A model generated the notes under the pieces. That model did no database searches, had not been told where the DNA came from, and was given only the letters and a program-made list of their open reading frames with translations. Both the position numbers and the translations under genes were made by a program. Source: Rarobacter faecitabidus (GTDB taxonomy: Bacteria; Actinomycetota; Actinomycetes; Actinomycetales; Cellulomonadaceae). Taken from it: a stretch of 64,000 bases of DNA. Shown piece after piece: positions 8,312 through 20,884 of this stretch (position 1 is the first letter of the stretch; every line of letters starts with the position of its first letter). The DNA lies in contig NZ_VFOS01000001.1 of assembly GCF_006716265.1 (NCBI RefSeq), positions 1,612,001 to 1,676,000 of the forward strand, given 5' to 3'.

Positions 8312-10495
8312 TCAGCGGATCTTGACCGTGAGCGTCCTGGTCGACTTCAGGACGGTACCGCGTCCGCGATACGTAATCGTGTACTTGCCGGTGCCCTTGG
8401 CCTGCTTGGCCAAGGTGATGCTGGCCTTGCCCTTCTTGAGGACGACGATCTTCAGAAGCTTCTTGCCGCGCGAGACCGTTACGTAGCCCTTTGCGGGCTT
8501 CTTCTTGGCCGTGACCTTCACCGCGAAGAAGACCTTACGCTTCGCCCCCTTGGCCTTGACCGTCAGTTTCGATGGCGTGCCGCCCTTTGCCTTGGAACCC
8601 TCCTGCGAATCCCACTGACCATTCAGGTTGAGATCGCAGTCATTCCCCTTGACGCAGAATCCGGCGGCTCGCATCTTGTTGTCGAGGTTGCTGTCCGGCT
8701 TGACGCGCCCCTTCCTCACGCCCAGGTAATCCGCCGGGAGCGTGTCGAAGAACGGTCCCCCGACGGCTACATCCGTCTTGAAAGCCAGGAGCAGGGACTT
8801 GTCAGATCCGATGGACATAGCGACGCCGATCGCGCCGCGATCCAGGTACTTGCCACCGGCCTTCGCCTTGGTTGCCGTCTTAGGGCGAGCGACGATCGTG
8901 AGTTGCCGGGTCGCATTCGAGGTCAGCGTGCCCGCCGGAAGTGTGCAGCGGACGCCGTTGCTGCTGTCCGCGTAGCTCTTGCCCGCGACGCAGCTCGCCC
9001 CGGGCAGGCTGGCCGATACGATCTTCGCTCCGCGCGCCGCACTCACGAAGATCACTGCCGCGAGCGGAAGCGTGTCTGCGCCCTTGTTGTACACCGGGAC
9101 GCGCCACGTCGTCGTCCCGTTCGCGCCGATGACCAGATCGGCGGTGGGCTTGTCCTGCACGCTGGGAATGCCGAATCCGACTGAGGTGCGGGAGATGACC
9201 CACGACCAGCGCATCGAGAAGACGCGGTCGCCCGTCGCCGAGGGCACATAACTCCCCGATTCCGTGACGCGCCCGCCGAACGTCACTTGAAATCCGGTAA
9301 CGTTGCCAGTCAACTTCTCCAAGCTCGGGCCGTTGTAGCTGCCGACCTTCACCTTGACCGACTCGCCGGGTGAGATCGTCGTTGGGATGTACAGCCTACC
9401 GTCGCCTTCACCCGTGCCCATGCAGTCCTGCTCGACCAGTACTACCTGTGGCGTGTCCGGATCATCGAAGACGCACGTCACGTCCCCGATCCCGAGCCAC
9501 GGCTGATCAAGCGGTCGGTCCGTCATCGTGGCTACGAAGGACGGATTGACGATCGCGGTTGCGCTCGTGTTCGTCAGCGTGAAGATGCGCTCCATCTCCG
9601 TGCCGTAGCCGGGGTTGTGCGTCTCGTTGACGCTCGACGCCACCGGATGGCCAGCACCATCGGTCACCGTGATCGCCGGTTCGGCCTGGTTACGCAGCTC
9701 GCCGCTTCTCGGCTCGAAGCCGAGTCCCGCGTCACACGCGAGCATGCCGGCGGTTTCGGACGAGGGGGCCGGAGCCCCGGACCATCGCGCAAAAACGTTC
9801 GTCCAGATCGGACTCACGTTCGATGCGCCGACGGACACGTAGCCCGTAGAGACCGCTACACCGAAGTCGGTCGGGTTGGGCGACAGGATGTTCTTGCAGT
9901 GCCCAACGCTGTGCAACCATCCATCGACGACCGATCTCGCGGTTGTCTGGCCCGCCGCGATGTTCTCCGCCACGAAGGACCAGTTGTACCCGGCCGCGGC
10001 GACGCGATCCGGCGGCGTGGGCAGCGAGCCTGCGCCGGTCTCGAGATGGTCGAAGACGTGCGTGCCCGCCATCCAGGCATTGTGCACCCGCGCGGCCTCG
10101 TCCAGCATCGCAAAGGGGGTGAGGTCCGGCAGGTCCCACGCCAGGCGCTCATTGTTCAGCAGGCATCGGACCGCACTCAACGCGTCGTCTTTGTCCTGCT
10201 CCGAGGAACTGGCGGTGATTTTCAGCGTGGTGTTGTAGCAGGCAACCTCCGACGTGACCCGGGAACCGGCCGTGATCCCGGGCTCGATGGCCGAAGTCCA
10301 TGCGTCTGCGAAGCGAGTAGCGGCCGTGGCCGGGGTTATCGAAATGGCCGAGTACGCCACGGCAACGACAACGGCGAGTACCACAGCCGTGCTGACCGCG
10401 TGGTTCGCCGGGCGGCGCTGTTTCCCCGCCGCTGGTTCGCGGAAGCGCGCGGCAAAGTGGCGCAGCGACTGGCCCTGGGTTCGCTCCGACGACAT
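8312..10495 (-). CDS. secreted CAP/SCP-domain protein with Lys-rich Ig-like tail
   Basis: 727 residues with a hydrophobic export signal at about 33-58 (ending PATAAT). Residues about 108-230 are a CAP (SCP/PR1) domain: CLLNNERLAWDLPDLTP, MLDEAARVHNAWMAGTHVFDH, VAENIAAG and GWLHSVGHCKNIL give the four family motifs with His150, Glu177 and His199. The middle region (about 240-560) has beta-rich repeats about uncovered 'fatty' or Ig-like folds that I do not recognise. A short segment near 640 contains DLNLNGQWDSQEG, a calcium-type Asp/Asn loop of dockerin/EF-hand character. The last 90 residues are Lys-rich and Ig-like, like those of the PstS-like protein at 4087 and the HtaA proteins. Bacterial CAP proteins have varied or unknown roles, so no function is assigned. 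Confidence 0.75.
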   Translation of the reverse strand: MSSERTQGQSLRHFAARFREPAAGKQRRPANHAVSTAVVLAVVVAVAYSAISITPATAATRFADAWTSAIEPGITAGSRVTSEVACYNTTLKITASSSEQDKDDALSAVRCLLNNERLAWDLPDLTPFAMLDEAARVHNAWMAGTHVFDHLETGAGSLPTPPDRVAAAGYNWSFVAENIAAGQTTARSVVDGWLHSVGHCKNILSPNPTDFGVAVSTGYVSVGASNVSPIWTNVFARWSGAPAPSSETAGMLACDAGLGFEPRSGELRNQAEPAITVTDGAGHPVASSVNETHNPGYGTEMERIFTLTNTSATAIVNPSFVATMTDRPLDQPWLGIGDVTCVFDDPDTPQVVLVEQDCMGTGEGDGRLYIPTTISPGESVKVKVGSYNGPSLEKLTGNVTGFQVTFGGRVTESGSYVPSATGDRVFSMRWSWVISRTSVGFGIPSVQDKPTADLVIGANGTTTWRVPVYNKGADTLPLAAVIFVSAARGAKIVSASLPGASCVAGKSYADSSNGVRCTLPAGTLTSNATRQLTIVARPKTATKAKAGGKYLDRGAIGVAMSIGSDKSLLLAFKTDVAVGGPFFDTLPADYLGVRKGRVKPDSNLDNKMRAAGFCVKGNDCDLNLNGQWDSQEGSKAKGGTPSKLTVKAKGAKRKVFFAVKVTAKKKPAKGYVTVSRGKKLLKIVVLKKGKASITLAKQAKGTGKYTITYRGRGTVLKSTRTLTVKIR

Positions 10496-10745
10496 GCTGA
10501 AGACCTCCGAGTCAAGAGCCCCTGACGCAACGGGCGCAACGGGGATATGTCCCTATTGTCACCCGGGGAGGTTGCGTGAAATCCCCAGAGTCGACCCCAG
10601 GGTTAATGCTGGGCGTGACGCTGGGGGGTGACTCGGTACGCCTCGCCGAATCGGGTGCAGGGATTGCGTTCATTCGCAAGAGGTCGACGCGAGCGGCATA
10701 CGCACCAGAGACCCGCAATCGATGGTCGATCGGCTGCCGATCTGG

Positions 10746-12053
10746 CTATTCGATCGGAGAGGCCTGCGCTGCGGCACCCCGGCTCGCGTCGGCGATGGCG
10801 CGCTGCGAAGCGATCACTGCATCCTCGATCTTGCTCTCGCCTGCCTCAAGCGCGCGCAGATTGCGCGCGCGCAGCGCCCTTCCCGCCTTGTCGGCCTGCA
10901 CGATGGAAGCGCACTGAGACTTCACGGAATCGATGACCGCCCAGATTGTCTCCTCCGTGATGATGGGCGCCTGTGCCGCATTGGCCACGGCCTCGATCGA
11001 CGATGCCGCCTCACTGAACGCACCCTGGATGAGCTTGTTGGTGCCGTCCTGCACGGCCACGCCCAGCTCTGCCCCCTCCTTCGCGAAGGCCGCCTGCTGC
11101 CATAGCGCGAGCGACTGCCGGGCTGACGGCAGACCCATCGTCCGGAAGGCCGCGAGGCGACGACGGAGCGCGAACGTGGTGACGACGAGGTTGCGTGTGG
11201 CGGGTGCGTGCGCGAAGCCGAGGAAGAACTGCGAACGCCAGTCGGACCAGGTCTTCTCAGTCTCGGAGAGCACGAAGGAGAGGTTCGCGTGGATCTCACG
11301 CAACTCACTGGTCGCGATCGTCTCGCCGTTGTACTCGACCGAATCTGCCCCCGCGGCCTCCGCGGCGCGCAGGGTGGCATCGGCAGCGTCGAAGTCCGCG
11401 CGCAGCACCTCGATAACCTGCTCGAGCGCTGCGAGCACCGCCACCACGTCATCCATGTGGGCAAGGGTCTGCTTGTGCAGCAGTTGCCCGCGCGCGATGT
11501 TGTCGGCCAGTGCCGTTTCCATCTCCTGCAGCTTTACCTCGGCGAGATCGATCTTCGCGACGAGGGGCTTGGACTCGCGCACCATCGTCTTGAGCGTGTA
11601 TTTGCCCTTCTTGAACCAGCTCTTGATCGACTCGACTGCGCTCTCCAATTTGACGGAGCGCCACTTCTTCTCGAAGCCGTCCATCTCCCGGAGCATGTCG
11701 TTGACGATCACGTCTGCCTCGGGCACTTTGATATCGCGCTGCGCCTCCAGCAACTGAGTTGAGGCATCGTTCATCTTGCGCATGATCGGGGCGCCAAAGC
11801 TGACGATCTGGTTCACGTCGGCAACGAACTTCTTCGCGAGACCCGGTGCGCCCTTCTCGAGATCGGCGCGCTGTTTCTCGGTGAGCAGGCTGCGGAACTT
11901 GAACGCCGCTTCGGCGGGGCGCGATACGTCCACATCGGTACCGGCCACGTCCGCGATCGCGGTCTCTAGCGGACTCCCCTGCACCTCGGCGCTCTGAGTA
12001 TCGGCGGGCTCCATCAGTGTCGTGAAATCCACCGCTATGGTTTCCGTGGACAT
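10746..12053 (-). CDS. telA: TelA-family protein (toxic anion resistance)
   Basis: 435 residues, cytoplasmic, mostly helical. The family is recognised from KKFVADVNQIVSFGAPIMRK near the start, then the central ESIKSWFKKGKYTLKTMVRE and LLHKQTLAHMDDVVAVL, and TMGLPSARQSLALWQQAAF with a C-terminal helical bundle. TelA proteins are linked to tellurite and envelope-stress resistance, but their biochemistry is not settled. The ribosome site aaggagg lies 6 bases before the ATG at 12053. It is the last gene of a three-gene operon with the membrane coiled-coil protein (64-base gap) and the VWA lipoprotein. In Firmicutes TelA is commonly paired with an XpaC-like protein, and that pairing appears to recur here. 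The identification is firm; the substrate is not. Confidence 0.88.
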   Translation of the reverse strand: MSTETIAVDFTTLMEPADTQSAEVQGSPLETAIADVAGTDVDVSRPAEAAFKFRSLLTEKQRADLEKGAPGLAKKFVADVNQIVSFGAPIMRKMNDASTQLLEAQRDIKVPEADVIVNDMLREMDGFEKKWRSVKLESAVESIKSWFKKGKYTLKTMVRESKPLVAKIDLAEVKLQEMETALADNIARGQLLHKQTLAHMDDVVAVLAALEQVIEVLRADFDAADATLRAAEAAGADSVEYNGETIATSELREIHANLSFVLSETEKTWSDWRSQFFLGFAHAPATRNLVVTTFALRRRLAAFRTMGLPSARQSLALWQQAAFAKEGAELGVAVQDGTNKLIQGAFSEAASSIEAVANAAQAPIITEETIWAVIDSVKSQCASIVQADKAGRALRARNLRALEAGESKIEDAVIASQRAIADASRGAAAQASPIE

Positions 12054-12116
12054 CGCTTTCCTCCTTGGTAAGTGGGCCTTGCTTGCCGGTCGACGTTGCT
12101 TGATTTTCCCAGCGGG

Positions 12117-13100
12117 TCAGTTCGTATCGCGATCGTTGTAGACGTCCGAGAGTTTGGCTTCGTCGACGTTCTTGATGAGCGAATCGAGCGCCACCTGAAA
12201 CTCGAGGTCGCGCGATTCGTTGACCTGCCTGATGTTCTCCACCGCCTGCCGGTCGACGGAGCCCACCGCGCGCTGCACCTCTGTCAGGCGCGCGTCGGGG
12301 TTGCTCCAGTATTGCGGATTGGCCCGGACGTCGCCGTAGTAATCGTCATCCAGCGCCTTGAGCAGCTTTCCCAGCGTGTCCTTGTACTGCGACTGGAGCA
12401 GGCGGATCTGCTGGTCGGTGCCGCGCCTGCGTACTCGCACGAAGAGCTCCGCGACGTGGCCCTGCAGACCCGCCAGCAGCGGGCCGAGGTCCGGCAGTGC
12501 GGTGGCACGGTCCCCGAGCCGTTTGATCGAATCCTGCACGAACTCGCCGTCCTCGCCGTCGAGTGCCTCGCTCAGCTCCTTGTCCAGCCGGCGCGCGGAG
12601 ATTCGCCGGCCCTCGGTCCTGTTCCGCTTCCGCCTGAGTACACCGGCCACGAAGCCAGCCGCAGCACCGGCGAGCACGACGACGCCGATTATCCCGAACA
12701 GGATCCCACCGGCTGATGAGCCATCATCGGCGGCGTTGGACGGCTGCCCGCGATCGAGCGTCGATGCCACCGCGGCGACCGCCATTCCGCCGTCCGCCTG
12801 ACCCTGGGAGTACAGCGAAGCGGTGATGGCATCGGCGTCCTGGCCCGAGTCGACGACGAAGCGGTCCGTCGCCCGGTCCTCGATGACGATGACGGTGTCG
12901 TCCCCCGTGGCCTTGCGGACGCCGCTCGCTATGGTGTTCGTGGGGATGCTCTGCGCGGCATCCGGCTGCGGGATCACGATCACCCGCACCCCGGACGGGA
13001 GAACCCCCTGCAATTCGGTGGGGTTCGCAATCGAGGCGCCGTCGTACAGGCACACCGGCTGGTCACCGCACGCCTGAACGATCTGGTCTACCTCGGACAC
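12117..13100 (-). CDS. single-pass membrane protein with coiled-coil C-terminus, XpaC-like
   Basis: 327 residues. Residues 1-120 form a small alpha/beta domain, probably outside the membrane, with Cys11 and Cys17 and strands such as GVRVIVIPQPDA and DDTVIVIED; the pattern recalls TPM-like domains of actinobacterial membrane proteins. A transmembrane helix spans about 131-155, followed by RRKRNR. The C-terminal half is charged and helical (ELFVRVRRRGTDQQIRLLQ, DTLGKLLKALDDDYYG) and ends in a region resembling XpaC-type TelA partners. The gene lies between the VWA lipoprotein and telA with short gaps, so a joint envelope role is likely. The domain assignments are from pattern only, so confidence in function is low. 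Confidence 0.5.
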   Translation of the reverse strand: MSEVDQIVQACGDQPVCLYDGASIANPTELQGVLPSGVRVIVIPQPDAAQSIPTNTIASGVRKATGDDTVIVIEDRATDRFVVDSGQDADAITASLYSQGQADGGMAVAAVASTLDRGQPSNAADDGSSAGGILFGIIGVVVLAGAAAGFVAGVLRRKRNRTEGRRISARRLDKELSEALDGEDGEFVQDSIKRLGDRATALPDLGPLLAGLQGHVAELFVRVRRRGTDQQIRLLQSQYKDTLGKLLKALDDDYYGDVRANPQYWSNPDARLTEVQRAVGSVDRQAVENIRQVNESRDLEFQVALDSLIKNVDEAKLSDVYNDRDTN

Positions 13101-13150
13101 CCGTGTCTCCTCGAATTCGCGTAGAACCTATAGCCGGCAGAAGCCGACTG

Positions 13151-14974
13151 CTAGAAATTATTCATGACCGACTGGAACGTCTCGGTGATCTTCGTCGGAT
13201 CGGTCGCGTCGAAGACTTGACCGCCGGAAGCACGTGCCAGATTCTCGAGGGATTCGACATCCGCGGACGACGAGTAGGCGATGGCGAAGATGCGCACCGA
13301 TTTGTCGTTGCCGCCTTCCTTCTGGTCCGCGTTGATCTTCTGGATCAGCGAGTCGAGCTGGATGCGCGAGTCCGTGTCCTCACCGTCGGAGAGAACCACG
13401 ATCGCATTGATGCGACCCGTCTCAGCATGTTGCTTCATGTAGTCGTACGCGGTCGCGATCGCGTCGTAGAGCGGCGTGCCACCGCGCTGGGCGTTGGCCA
13501 GATCCTGAATGTCAGAGCGCATAGCCTCTTTGTCGCCGCCGAGAACGCTGAACGGCCGGACGACGGCGATTCCCTCGGCTTGCGTGCCGTCGATCTCCGA
13601 GGTCAGGCCCGTGGTGAAGGCCCACACCCCGATCTCGTCCGTGGAACGAACCTCGCCGAGAGTGGTGGTGGAACCCGCTATCGCACCGTCGAGACGCGTC
13701 TTGCCGCCGTCGATGACCTCGTCCATGGAGCCGGAGACGTCGATGAGCTGCAGGATCGCTGAGGGCTTGCGGATCTGCGTCCACTGGTCGATGGCCGCCG
13801 AGACGACCTCGGGTGCCGGTTGCGGCAGCGTCGTCTTCGGCTGCGCGGGGTCGATTCCAACAATGCCGTTCAGAGTCGTGCTCACATCGACGCTGGCATC
13901 GAGTGGCCGGAAGCCGTACTCGGGGAGTACCTGCTGGGCATCTTTCGTGTGCAGGAACTCGACGAATGCAGTGGCCGCAGTCTTCTGCTCGGGCGTCACC
14001 CAGTCCGCGTTCAGCACGACCGCAGGGTTGTCGCTCCACATCGAGCCCTCGCTCGGGTAGATGGCCACCAGCTTCTCATCGGGCGGTGTGAGCGTCTCTC
14101 CGGGTTGCACCGTGTGCGAGTCGGGGTTGCCGATGTTGTAGTTGTAGAGCGAGGTCTCCTCCAGCGTGATCGCGCTGACGTATGAGGAGCCGCCGCCCGT
14201 CGTCTTGTCGGCGAGGTTCTGCAGCACCTTGCCGGTGGTGTCTCCGTAGTGAATCGCGCCCGATTCGAAAACGCGGGAGAACTCCTCGGCCGCGCCGACG
14301 TCCGCGGTGGTGAGGTCCTGCGTCTTGCCCGAGGCCGCGTACGCCTGCATCAGCAGCGTCGAGAGCCCAGTGGTCGAGCTGTTGGGGTTGGTCTTGGCGA
14401 TCTTGAACGATCCCCACAGCGACTTGCCCACGGAACCCCAGCCGTCCGGATTCTCGATGAGTTCGTGGATCTGGGCGATGCCGATGTCCTTGGCGGGATA
14501 TCCGAGTGCCTTCGCCATGGATTCGGGCATGCCGAACACGACCGGGGTCTTGGCGAAGCTCTCGGCTCCCGCGACGACCTTCTCGCCGGCGATGGAGGCC
14601 ACTCGTTCGGTCCACACCGTCGATGCGGGTGACCACACCGAAGGCGCGGTGTCGTTTCCGAGCGCCCACTCCGTCGTCGAGTCGGAGAGGTACTTGGCGG
14701 CCTTTCCCGACGCAACGTTCACGGGATACACCGTCGCGCATTCGCTCAGACTTGAGTACTCGGGAGACTTCTTGAAGAGCTCACCGAGATCCTCCATCAG
14801 GTTTACTTTCTCCGAGGAGGTTGCCACGATAACCGGCGTGCAGCCATCGTCCGCAACGATGGTATCGGTATCCGGGGTATCGTTTTCGCCCGAGCAACCA
14901 GCGAGCGTGGTCGCCACAACGCCCAATGCGACCGCCGCTGCCATGACCCTAAAGCGGAATGCTCCGTTCGACAC
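13151..14974 (-). CDS. lipoprotein with substrate-binding and von Willebrand A domains
   Basis: 607 residues from a GTG at 14974, chosen because aaagga sits 9 bases upstream and it gives a compact lipoprotein signal; an ATG 13 codons earlier is also open. The lipobox LAGC places the lipid-modified Cys at 27. Residues about 35-390 resemble a type-II extracellular solute-binding protein (PVNVASGKAAKYL, FAKTPVVFGMPESMAKAL, YNIGNPDSHT). Residues 407-607 are a VWA domain with a complete metal-binding site: DVSGS (412-416), the Thr in GGTPLYDA and the Asp in LSDGEDTDS. Fused PBP-VWA lipoproteins are found in many actinobacteria without a defined ligand. It is first in the operon with the membrane coiled-coil protein and TelA, suggesting an extracytoplasmic sensor or scaffold for that system. 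Confidence 0.8.
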   Translation of the reverse strand: MSNGAFRFRVMAAAVALGVVATTLAGCSGENDTPDTDTIVADDGCTPVIVATSSEKVNLMEDLGELFKKSPEYSSLSECATVYPVNVASGKAAKYLSDSTTEWALGNDTAPSVWSPASTVWTERVASIAGEKVVAGAESFAKTPVVFGMPESMAKALGYPAKDIGIAQIHELIENPDGWGSVGKSLWGSFKIAKTNPNSSTTGLSTLLMQAYAASGKTQDLTTADVGAAEEFSRVFESGAIHYGDTTGKVLQNLADKTTGGGSSYVSAITLEETSLYNYNIGNPDSHTVQPGETLTPPDEKLVAIYPSEGSMWSDNPAVVLNADWVTPEQKTAATAFVEFLHTKDAQQVLPEYGFRPLDASVDVSTTLNGIVGIDPAQPKTTLPQPAPEVVSAAIDQWTQIRKPSAILQLIDVSGSMDEVIDGGKTRLDGAIAGSTTTLGEVRSTDEIGVWAFTTGLTSEIDGTQAEGIAVVRPFSVLGGDKEAMRSDIQDLANAQRGGTPLYDAIATAYDYMKQHAETGRINAIVVLSDGEDTDSRIQLDSLIQKINADQKEGGNDKSVRIFAIAYSSSADVESLENLARASGGQVFDATDPTKITETFQSVMNNF

Positions 14975-15220
14975 TTTCGGTGGTCCTTTCCCGTTGCGGA
15001 ACCCGGCTTGCATGCAATCACTATCGGCGGGCCGAGCGGTATCACGCCTAGCGGCGAACCCTCACCGGCAGCACCTGCCGGGCATCCGCACCGATGCGTA
15101 TTAGTCTATGTCAAGCCGGGTCGAGCGCGGTCGAATCGCTATTCCGCGCGGTGGCGCCCATCGGCGGAGACGAACCACGAAGATGCGGCTGCGCCTGGGG
15201 GTCCGAGCGGCGAGAGGAAC

Positions 15221-15916
15221 TCAGAAGAGGCGTGAATCGGCGTCGTCCACGCCGCGCATCGCATCGTAGTCGAGCACCACGCAGCGAATGCCGCGATCCT
15301 CGGCCAGGACGCGGGCCTGCGGTTTGATCTCCTGTGCCGCGAAGACGCCTCGCACCGGTCGCAGTAGCGGATCGCGATTGAGCAGTTCGAGGTAGCGCGT
15401 CAGTTGCTCGACTCCATCGATCTCGCCTCGTCGCTTGATCTCGACGGCCACGGAGCCACCGGCCGAGTCGCGGGCGAGGATGTCAACCGGTCCGATCGCC
15501 GTCGGGTACTCACGCCTAACCAGAGTGTGCCCGTTACCGAGTAGGGCGATCTGCTCGGCGAGCAACTCCTGGAGGTGCGCCTCGACACCGTCCTTGACGA
15601 GTCCTGGATCGTGTCCGAGTTCCTGCTGCACATCCGAGAAGACCTCGACGACCTCGATCTCAAGGCGGTCGTCCGTCTTCTGATTCTGCACGGTCCATAA
15701 CTCGGTCACGCCCCGTTCGCGCGCCCCCTCGTCAGGCTCGGACACCGCCAGCTGGCATGGCGCCATCATCCAGTTGAGCGGCTTATAGGAGCCACCGTCG
15801 TTGTGGATCAGCACCGACCCGTCGGCCTTGATCATCAACACCCTGGTAGCCGGAGGGAGATAGGCGACGAGGCGCCCCGAGTATCGCACCGCGCAGTGCG
15901 CGATAACCAATCGCAT
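15221..15916 (-). CDS. nucS: mismatch-specific endonuclease NucS/EndoMS
   Basis: Restriction-like endonuclease that cuts both strands at mismatches and serves as the non-canonical mismatch repair enzyme of actinobacteria and many archaea. It has 231 residues, the usual length. The N-terminal domain begins [16 protein letters not shown]. The C-terminal nuclease shows GPVDILARD (Asp145) and VAVEIKRRG (Glu159, Lys161), the expected D-ExK site. The final residues DSRLF match the C-terminal clamp-binding tail by which NucS is recruited to the sliding clamp. The ATG follows aggggaaac. It lies next to the DUF2550 gene and atpC, the common actinobacterial position. Confidence 0.95.
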   Translation of the reverse strand: MRLVIAHCAVRYSGRLVAYLPPATRVLMIKADGSVLIHNDGGSYKPLNWMMAPCQLAVSEPDEGARERGVTELWTVQNQKTDDRLEIEVVEVFSDVQQELGHDPGLVKDGVEAHLQELLAEQIALLGNGHTLVRREYPTAIGPVDILARDSAGGSVAVEIKRRGEIDGVEQLTRYLELLNRDPLLRPVRGVFAAQEIKPQARVLAEDRGIRCVVLDYDAMRGVDDADSRLF

Positions 15917-15931
15917 GTTTCCCCTAATCCC

Positions 15932-16351
15932 TCAGTAAACGACCGCGGTAGCCTGCGGCGGCGCCGACTCGTACCACGACGCCAGGCCCGCATACGCCCG
16001 TTGCGACATCAGGAGTTCGAACTTCCGTCCGGCGCAGACGAGCACCACGATCACCAGTTCCTCGCCACCGGACGAACGCTGCTTTCGACGAGATAGGATC
16101 TCCAGATCGCCGCGAGGCCAGCGCCGCGAGGCGAACGGAATCAGGTAGCGCGCCCCGTACCAGTCGACGCGCTGCGACTGGGTGCGCAGGATGCCCAGGC
16201 GCCATTTGGCGCCCTCGCGAGCCGGGCGCCAGGACGCGATGAGCGACCCTGGCCGGCGAGCGAGCCAGCGGAAACGCAGAACGGTAGCCAGTGCGACCAC
16301 GAAGGCCACGCCGGCTACCGTTCCAACTGGGATGAGAATGTCGCCTACCAC
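15932..16351 (-). CDS. DUF2550 family membrane protein
   Basis: 139 residues: one N-terminal membrane helix (about 5-27), then a basic soluble domain with FRWLARRPGSLIASWRP, GILRTQSQRVDWYGARYLIPF and RKFELLMSQRAYAGLASWYE. This matches the DUF2550 family, which is conserved beside atpC and nucS in actinobacteria and has no established function. It is separated from atpC by 19 bases and from nucS by 15, so it is probably co-transcribed with the ATP synthase operon. Confidence 0.8.
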   Translation of the reverse strand: MVGDILIPVGTVAGVAFVVALATVLRFRWLARRPGSLIASWRPAREGAKWRLGILRTQSQRVDWYGARYLIPFASRRWPRGDLEILSRRKQRSSGGEELVIVVLVCAGRKFELLMSQRAYAGLASWYESAPPQATAVVY

Positions 16352-16370
16352 CTGCTGAGCTACTGGTTCG

Positions 16371-16646
16371 TCAGTTGCGAGTCGTGGTCAGTTCTGCGTC
16401 TTCGGCGACAACCGTCACCTGGTCGTCATCCACAGAGAGGAAGCCGCCTGACACCGTGACGGAGACGCGCGCGCCGCCGTCCAGCGGAGTGATCCGCACC
16501 TCGCCCTGCCGCATCACGGACAACAGCGGGGTGTGGCCTGCGAGCAGGCCGATCTCACCATCCGCGGCGGGCGCGACGACCATCTTCGCCTCCCCCTGCC
16601 ACAGCGTGCTGGTGCTCGAGACAACATTCACCTTGAGATTGGCCAC
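16371..16646 (-). CDS. atpC: ATP synthase epsilon subunit, short form
   Basis: 91 residues. The GTG at 16646 (VANLKVNVVSS) is selected because gaggaa lies 8 bases upstream and the beta-sandwich starts there; the frame is open further up but has no family similarity. Motifs: MVVAPAADGEIGLLAGHTPLL, then GEVRITPLDG and GFLSVDDDQVTVVAEDAE. Only the N-terminal beta domain is present; the C-terminal inhibitory helical hairpin of longer epsilon subunits is absent, as in several actinobacteria. Last of the F1 genes. Confidence 0.93.
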   Translation of the reverse strand: MANLKVNVVSSTSTLWQGEAKMVVAPAADGEIGLLAGHTPLLSVMRQGEVRITPLDGGARVSVTVSGGFLSVDDDQVTVVAEDAELTTTRN

Positions 16647-16695
16647 GAAAGAATTCCTCACTTGTCGGTCCAACTGACTACCGCTGGGCGGTCGA

Positions 16696-18228
<1,533 letters not shown>

Positions 18229-18265
18229 TCAATAATGATTCTTATCTTGGTGGTGATCACGTTCA

Positions 18266-19159
18266 TCACGATGCCTTCAGTGCGTCGGCGCCAGAGACGA
18301 TCTCGGAGATCTCCTGCGTGATCTCCGCCTGACGTGCCTGGTTGGCCAGCCGCGTGTAGGTGCGGATCAGATCCTCGGCATTGTCGGTCGCGGTGTGCAT
18401 CGCACGCTGACGCGCAGCAAGCTCGGACGCGGCCGCCTGCAGGAGGATCGAGTGGATACGCGACTGAATGTAGCGCGGCAGCAGCGCGTCGAGGACGTCC
18501 TCGGGCGACGGCTCGAAGTCGTACAGCGGCAGCACATCCTCGCCGGCGGGGGCAACACCCTCGACGACCTCGAGCGGCAGCAGACGCAGGATGCGCGCCT
18601 GCTGCGTCACCATGTTGACGAACCGCGTGTACACGACGTGCAGTTCGGCGACGCCGCCCTGCTCTGCCGGTGCGAGGAATCGCGCGAGCAGTTCCTTCGA
18701 GATGTCCTCGGCGAGTCCGGGCGACGGGGCATCCGATTCGCCCGTCCAGTTCTTGACGAGTTCACGACCGCGGTACTGGAAGTATCCGACACCGCGGCGG
18801 CCGGCCACGTAGATGTCGACCTCGCGGCCTTCCGTTGTCAGCCGTTCGATGAGGCGCTCGCCCTCGCGCAGCACGTTCGCCGTGTAGGCCCCGGCCATAC
18901 CGCGATCCGACGTCACGAGCAGCACGGCGACTCTGTTCGTGTCACTGCGCTGCGATGCGAGCGGGTGGTCGACGTGCGCATGCGTTGCGAGCGCCGACAC
19001 TGCCTGCGTCAGGGCACGGGAGTACGGAACCGCAGCTTGGGCGCGGTCACGCGCCTTTCCGATGCGCGAGGCGGCGATCAGCTCCTGGGCCCGGAAGACC
19101 TTCTTCAGGGACTGAGTCGATTTGATCCGCGCGCGATAGATCCGCTGAGAACCGGCCAC
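18266..19159 (-). CDS. atpG: ATP synthase gamma subunit
   Basis: 297 residues. Central stalk of F1. The N-terminal helix begins MAGSQRIYRARIKSTQSLKK, followed by SDRGMAGAYTANVLRE, and the C-terminal helix ends NQARQAEITQEISEIVSGAD; both form the rotating coiled coil. The start is 3 bases from the atpA stop, giving tight coupling. Confidence 0.97.
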   Translation of the reverse strand: MAGSQRIYRARIKSTQSLKKVFRAQELIAASRIGKARDRAQAAVPYSRALTQAVSALATHAHVDHPLASQRSDTNRVAVLLVTSDRGMAGAYTANVLREGERLIERLTTEGREVDIYVAGRRGVGYFQYRGRELVKNWTGESDAPSPGLAEDISKELLARFLAPAEQGGVAELHVVYTRFVNMVTQQARILRLLPLEVVEGVAPAGEDVLPLYDFEPSPEDVLDALLPRYIQSRIHSILLQAAASELAARQRAMHTATDNAEDLIRTYTRLANQARQAEITQEISEIVSGADALKAS

Positions 19160-19161
19160 GA

Positions 19162-20793
<1,632 letters not shown>

Positions 20794-20884
20794 TTTCTAC
20801 TCCTGTCGTGACCGCTGGGCGGTCGCAATTTGATGCTTCACTTATGTGATGGTGGACGGGCACTCGGACCGCGACCACCGCAGC

